NCBI GenBank assembly: GCA_030620375.1
Contig: JAUXEW010000144.1
Coordinates: forward strand, 1-7,527
Source of the DNA: Desulfobacteraceae bacterium
GTDB lineage: Bacteria > Desulfobacterota > Desulfobacteria > Desulfobacterales > UBA5616
DNA length: 7,527 nucleotides
Direction: 5' to 3'
Shown: positions 5,829-7,527 of the stretch, in pieces
Layout: every line of letters begins with the position of its first letter
Position numbering within the stretch: position 1 is the stretch's first letter
Position numbers and translations under genes: made by a program
The notes under the pieces: model-generated
The model's database searches: none
Seen by the model: only the letters and a program-made list of their open reading frames with translations
Told to the model about the DNA's origin: nothing

Positions 5829-6951
5829 CTTGGTCGGGCTTATCCGCAGCGTGCACCATCACCACGCGAAAATGGTCTCCGGTTTCGTCCAGCGCATAAG
5901 AAACATTCGGATAATCTTTGAGCCATTGACGGATTCGCACAAACCCCGTGCCGTATTTTTCGATTTCTCCAATCAGATAAAAAGACTCCGCCAACAGCTT
6001 ATTGCGGATGGACGAAACATAATCGTCCCGGTTTAAATCCTCGAGGGTCAGATTGCCGAAGAGCCTTCCCGGGCTGGTAAACACAATTCTGTCGTCGAAA
6101 ATCTTGATTACAATATCCGATGCATTCTTGTAGTCCCGGTGCACGACGGCGTTGAGGAGCAATTCGCGGAGGGCTTCAAGCGGATACTGCCAGCGCTCTT
6201 TTCTCTGGAGGCTGCCGTCGAAATCATAAGAAAGGTTGATGTGCTTTTTGATGAAGATCATGGCCTCATCCAATGCCGTTATCAGCGGCGCCTTAAGCAA
6301 CAGGTCGTCGATGATCGTATCCGCCGCTTTGAAACGACCGATATGGAGCGAATATCCGTGGTTCCCGAACAGCAACAGGGCGGCAAGTGTCGGTTTGTGG
6401 TTCTGAATAAGCTTCAGCTTGGTCAGGTTGGTGAGCAGATCATCGCGAAGGTTGACCCGTCCGGTGGCGCTGGCCTTTTTGATGAACATTTCCATCAGGG
6501 ACCGGTTGAGGGATTTCAGACTTTCATTCAGGGGGTAGGCATCATAGGAAATGTTTAAGCTCTGCTGCTGAAGATCGACGATTTCCTCAATGGAAAGCAG
6601 GTGGTTGCTGTTTTTTACCCGCTTGTAATACCGGTTTTTATAGGCGATGGGTTTTACCGGATACTCATTGATTTCGAACACCAGGATGTTTTTGCCTTTA
6701 ATATCAATCAAAGTGATATGCGGGATAATTTGCGGATAGGTGGCGACCTTGATTTGGTTGAGGTATCGTTGCTCTGTTTCGGGACCGAACCCGATGCCGG
6801 TCGGTCTGCCGCTGTTATCCACACCGACAATGACTTTACCGCCCTTTGTGTTGGCAAAGGCTGAAAGGGATATGACCACTTCCTTGCCGAAGGACGCCTT
6901 GAATTCTATAATTTCCGATTCCCCGGATTTTAAAATTTTTAGGATATCCAT
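5791..6951 (-). CDS. AlbA_2 (Schlafen-like) domain protein with GHKL-type ATPase domain, COG2865-like, frameshifted at its 3' end
   Basis: A predicted cytoplasmic nucleic-acid-binding regulator of the kind often annotated 'ATP-dependent DNA helicase RecG-like' although it is no helicase. Residues 8-125 are the AlbA_2 domain: 'ESEIIEFKASFG' (11-22), 'SAFANTKGGKVIVGVDNSG' (30-48) and the 'YYKRV' strand near 108-112. Residues about 250-345 are an HATPase_c_4 domain with the N-box 'ELLLNAVVHRDY' (263-274, Asn267), a 'DDRIVFTSPG' segment (286-295) and 'EKYGTG' (331-336). The frame then runs past the linker ('DKPDQV') and stops after 'GQA' at residue 386; relatives continue into a winged helix, which lies in the adjacent frame at 5571-5828. 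ATG 6951 is preceded by GAGGGG at eight bases. The damage is a one-base shift near 5830-5840. The N-terminal and ATPase parts are intact, so a shortened protein might still be made. COG2865-like genes are frequent in accessory and defence-rich regions; no partner genes are seen here. Confidence 0.88.
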   Translation of the reverse strand: MDILKILKSGESEIIEFKASFGKEVVISLSAFANTKGGKVIVGVDNSGRPTGIGFGPETEQRYLNQIKVATYPQIIPHITLIDIKGKNILVFEINEYPVKPIAYKNRYYKRVKNSNHLLSIEEIVDLQQQSLNISYDAYPLNESLKSLNRSLMEMFIKKASATGRVNLRDDLLTNLTKLKLIQNHKPTLAALLLFGNHGYSLHIGRFKAADTIIDDLLLKAPLITALDEAMIFIKKHINLSYDFDGSLQRKERWQYPLEALRELLLNAVVHRDYKNASDIVIKIFDDRIVFTSPGRLFGNLTLEDLNRDDYVSSIRNKLLAESFYLIGEIEKYGTGFVRIRQWLKDYPNVSYALDETGDHFRVVMVHAADKPDQVAGIFRTSTGQA

Positions 6952-6959
6952 TTATCTTA

Positions 6960-6965
6960 CCCCTC
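6960..6965 (-). promoter_or_regulatory. Ribosome binding site of the AlbA_2/ATPase gene
   Basis: Minus-strand GAGGGG eight bases before ATG 6951, a strong match that fixes the start in agreement with the expected N-terminus of the AlbA_2 domain. Confidence 0.7.
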
Positions 6966-7066
6966 TATTCGCTTCAACCGAACCATTTGCCGGGTGTGTA
7001 TGGGTTCTTCGAAATTCCAGGCCATGGATCCGTACATTGAGCATGTTTTTCATAATCAAATAACGC

Positions 7067-7075
7067 ATAATACCA
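7067..7075 (-). promoter_or_regulatory. Candidate extended -10 promoter for the AlbA_2/ATPase gene
   Basis: On the minus strand TGG-TATTAT reads as an extended -10 (TG at 7075-7074, TATTAT at 7072-7067). There is no good -35 at the proper distance. Transcription would start near 7060, giving a leader of about 110 bases to ATG 6951. It lies in the 141-base gap after the broken minus-strand gene, so the ATPase gene probably has its own promoter. Confidence 0.3.
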
Positions 7076-7092
7076 TATTTTACATCGTTCTA

Positions 7093-7494
7093 TCATTTAA
7101 GAGCCGGGGCGTTGGGTGTCAGGAATTCCTCGAAATATCCCGGACGCCGGTCAAGCACTGCCTGACAAACTGCGGCATGAATCATGGATGACGGCGCCTG
7201 GCCACGGGACGCCAGATAGTCATCCAACTTCTCTTTGACGAGGTTCTCAACAAGATTAGCGGCACTCACCTTTCGGCTCACTTCCCGAACCAGAACATCG
7301 AAATGAGCGGCAGCGATATTTGTCCAGCGTTTCGACAGGGATTGGATGAGATCTGTATGGTTCGAGAGTCGCTTTTGCTCGGCGGAATTGGGTGAATACA
7401 GTTGCGGGATGGAGTTTCAATACAAGTCATGGTTAAAGGGCTCAACGCTCGCCATCACCAGTGGGCAGGGTAACCGGGCCTTTGTAAAATGCGA
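7093..7494 (-). pseudogene. Broken unrecognised gene with in-frame TGA
   Basis: I do not recognise this protein. From 7416 down to the TGA at 7093-7095 a frame of 107 codons is open. Coding-like sequence continues beyond an in-frame TGA at 7417-7419, up to a TAG at 7495-7497: '...PLVMASVEPFNHDLY' then stop then 'NSIPQLYSPNSAEQKRLSNH'. The open part has amphipathic helices ('NIAAAHFDVLVREVSRKV', 'ANLVENLVKEKLDDYLASR') and ends 'GYFEEFLTPNAPALK'. There is no ATG in the open 107 codons. The first GTG (7281) would give 62 residues, but it falls inside a helix-like stretch and has no ribosome site. I therefore read it as the C-terminal part of a larger gene with a premature stop (perhaps TGG to TGA) and lost 5' end. 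A short functional protein from GTG 7281 is the alternative. It ends 141 bases before the AlbA_2/ATPase gene on the same strand. Confidence 0.5.
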
Positions 7495-7527
7495 CTAAAC
7501 ACAAAACTTGATAAAAACTTCAAACAG
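7489..7527 (+). CDS. Possible start of a plus-strand gene running off the window
   Basis: ATG 7489 opens 13 codons (MRLNTKLDKNFKQ) to the window edge without a stop. The lysine/asparagine-rich start is protein-like but far too short for a family call. The nearest purine-rich stretch (AGGG, 7467-7470) is about 18 bases away, too far for a normal ribosome site. It may be chance. Confidence 0.2.
   Translation, partial: MRLNTKLDKNFKQ

Noticed and set aside
6139..6558. Plus-strand 139-codon open frame
   Set aside because: It lies antisense to the well-supported AlbA_2/ATPase gene and has no independent domain signal.
6952..7069. A 38-codon minus-strand frame whose TAA overlaps the ATG of the AlbA_2/ATPase gene (TAAATG), considered as a leader peptide
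   Set aside because: Its first ATG overlaps the candidate -10 element, no ribosome site precedes its ATGs, and the composition shows no family signature.
7417..7419. TGA as a selenocysteine codon in the minus-strand frame
   Set aside because: No convincing SECIS-like hairpin directly follows it, the protein is not a recognisable redox enzyme, and the upstream part has no proper start.

Overview
The window looks like a fragment of a bacterial accessory region: low gene density, long gaps between genes, at least three damaged genes, and sharp swings in base composition. Counting two sample lines directly, bases 1861-1920 hold 16 G+C of 60, while bases 3541-3600 hold 34 of 60. The gene families (a SPASM-type radical SAM enzyme, a Gfo/Idh/MocA oxidoreductase beside an SDR relic, and an AlbA_2/GHKL ATPase protein) and the mixed composition would suit an anaerobic, free-living proteobacterium such as a member of the former Deltaproteobacteria. 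That placement is a weak inference; no marker gene is present.

Layout. Bases 1-202 hold no gene, only a small hairpin and an A+T-rich direct repeat. Bases 203-1255 (minus strand) encode a radical SAM protein with a C-terminal SPASM-like cysteine set. Bases 1256-1680 form a divergent intergenic region with a perfect 12-base palindrome and a plausible plus-strand promoter. Bases 1681-2535 (plus) encode an A+T-rich, lysine/glutamate-rich protein of unknown function with a likely C-terminal winged helix. Bases 2536-2820 appear gene-free. Bases 2826-3140 are the 3' half of a short-chain dehydrogenase gene, interrupted by an amber codon and lacking its N-terminal half. Bases 3282-4490 (plus) encode an intact Gfo/Idh/MocA-family oxidoreductase. 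Bases 4491-5570 are non-coding and contain a strong hairpin, a 13-base palindrome and two pairs of 11-base direct repeats. Bases 5571-6951 (minus) are an AlbA_2 plus ATPase (COG2865-like) gene split by a one-base frameshift that separates its C-terminal winged helix. Bases 7093 to about 7494 (minus) are a broken, unrecognised gene with an in-frame TGA. A plus-strand reading frame may begin at 7489 and run off the window.

How the genes relate. The SDR relic and the Gfo/Idh/MocA gene were probably partners in one sugar or polyol oxidation operon, of which only the second gene survives. The radical SAM gene and the winged-helix protein are divergently placed and may share an operator, but nothing in their sequences ties their functions together. 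No complete multi-gene system is visible. The most unusual items are the orphan radical SAM enzyme, the unrecognised 284-residue protein, and the cluster of decayed genes.
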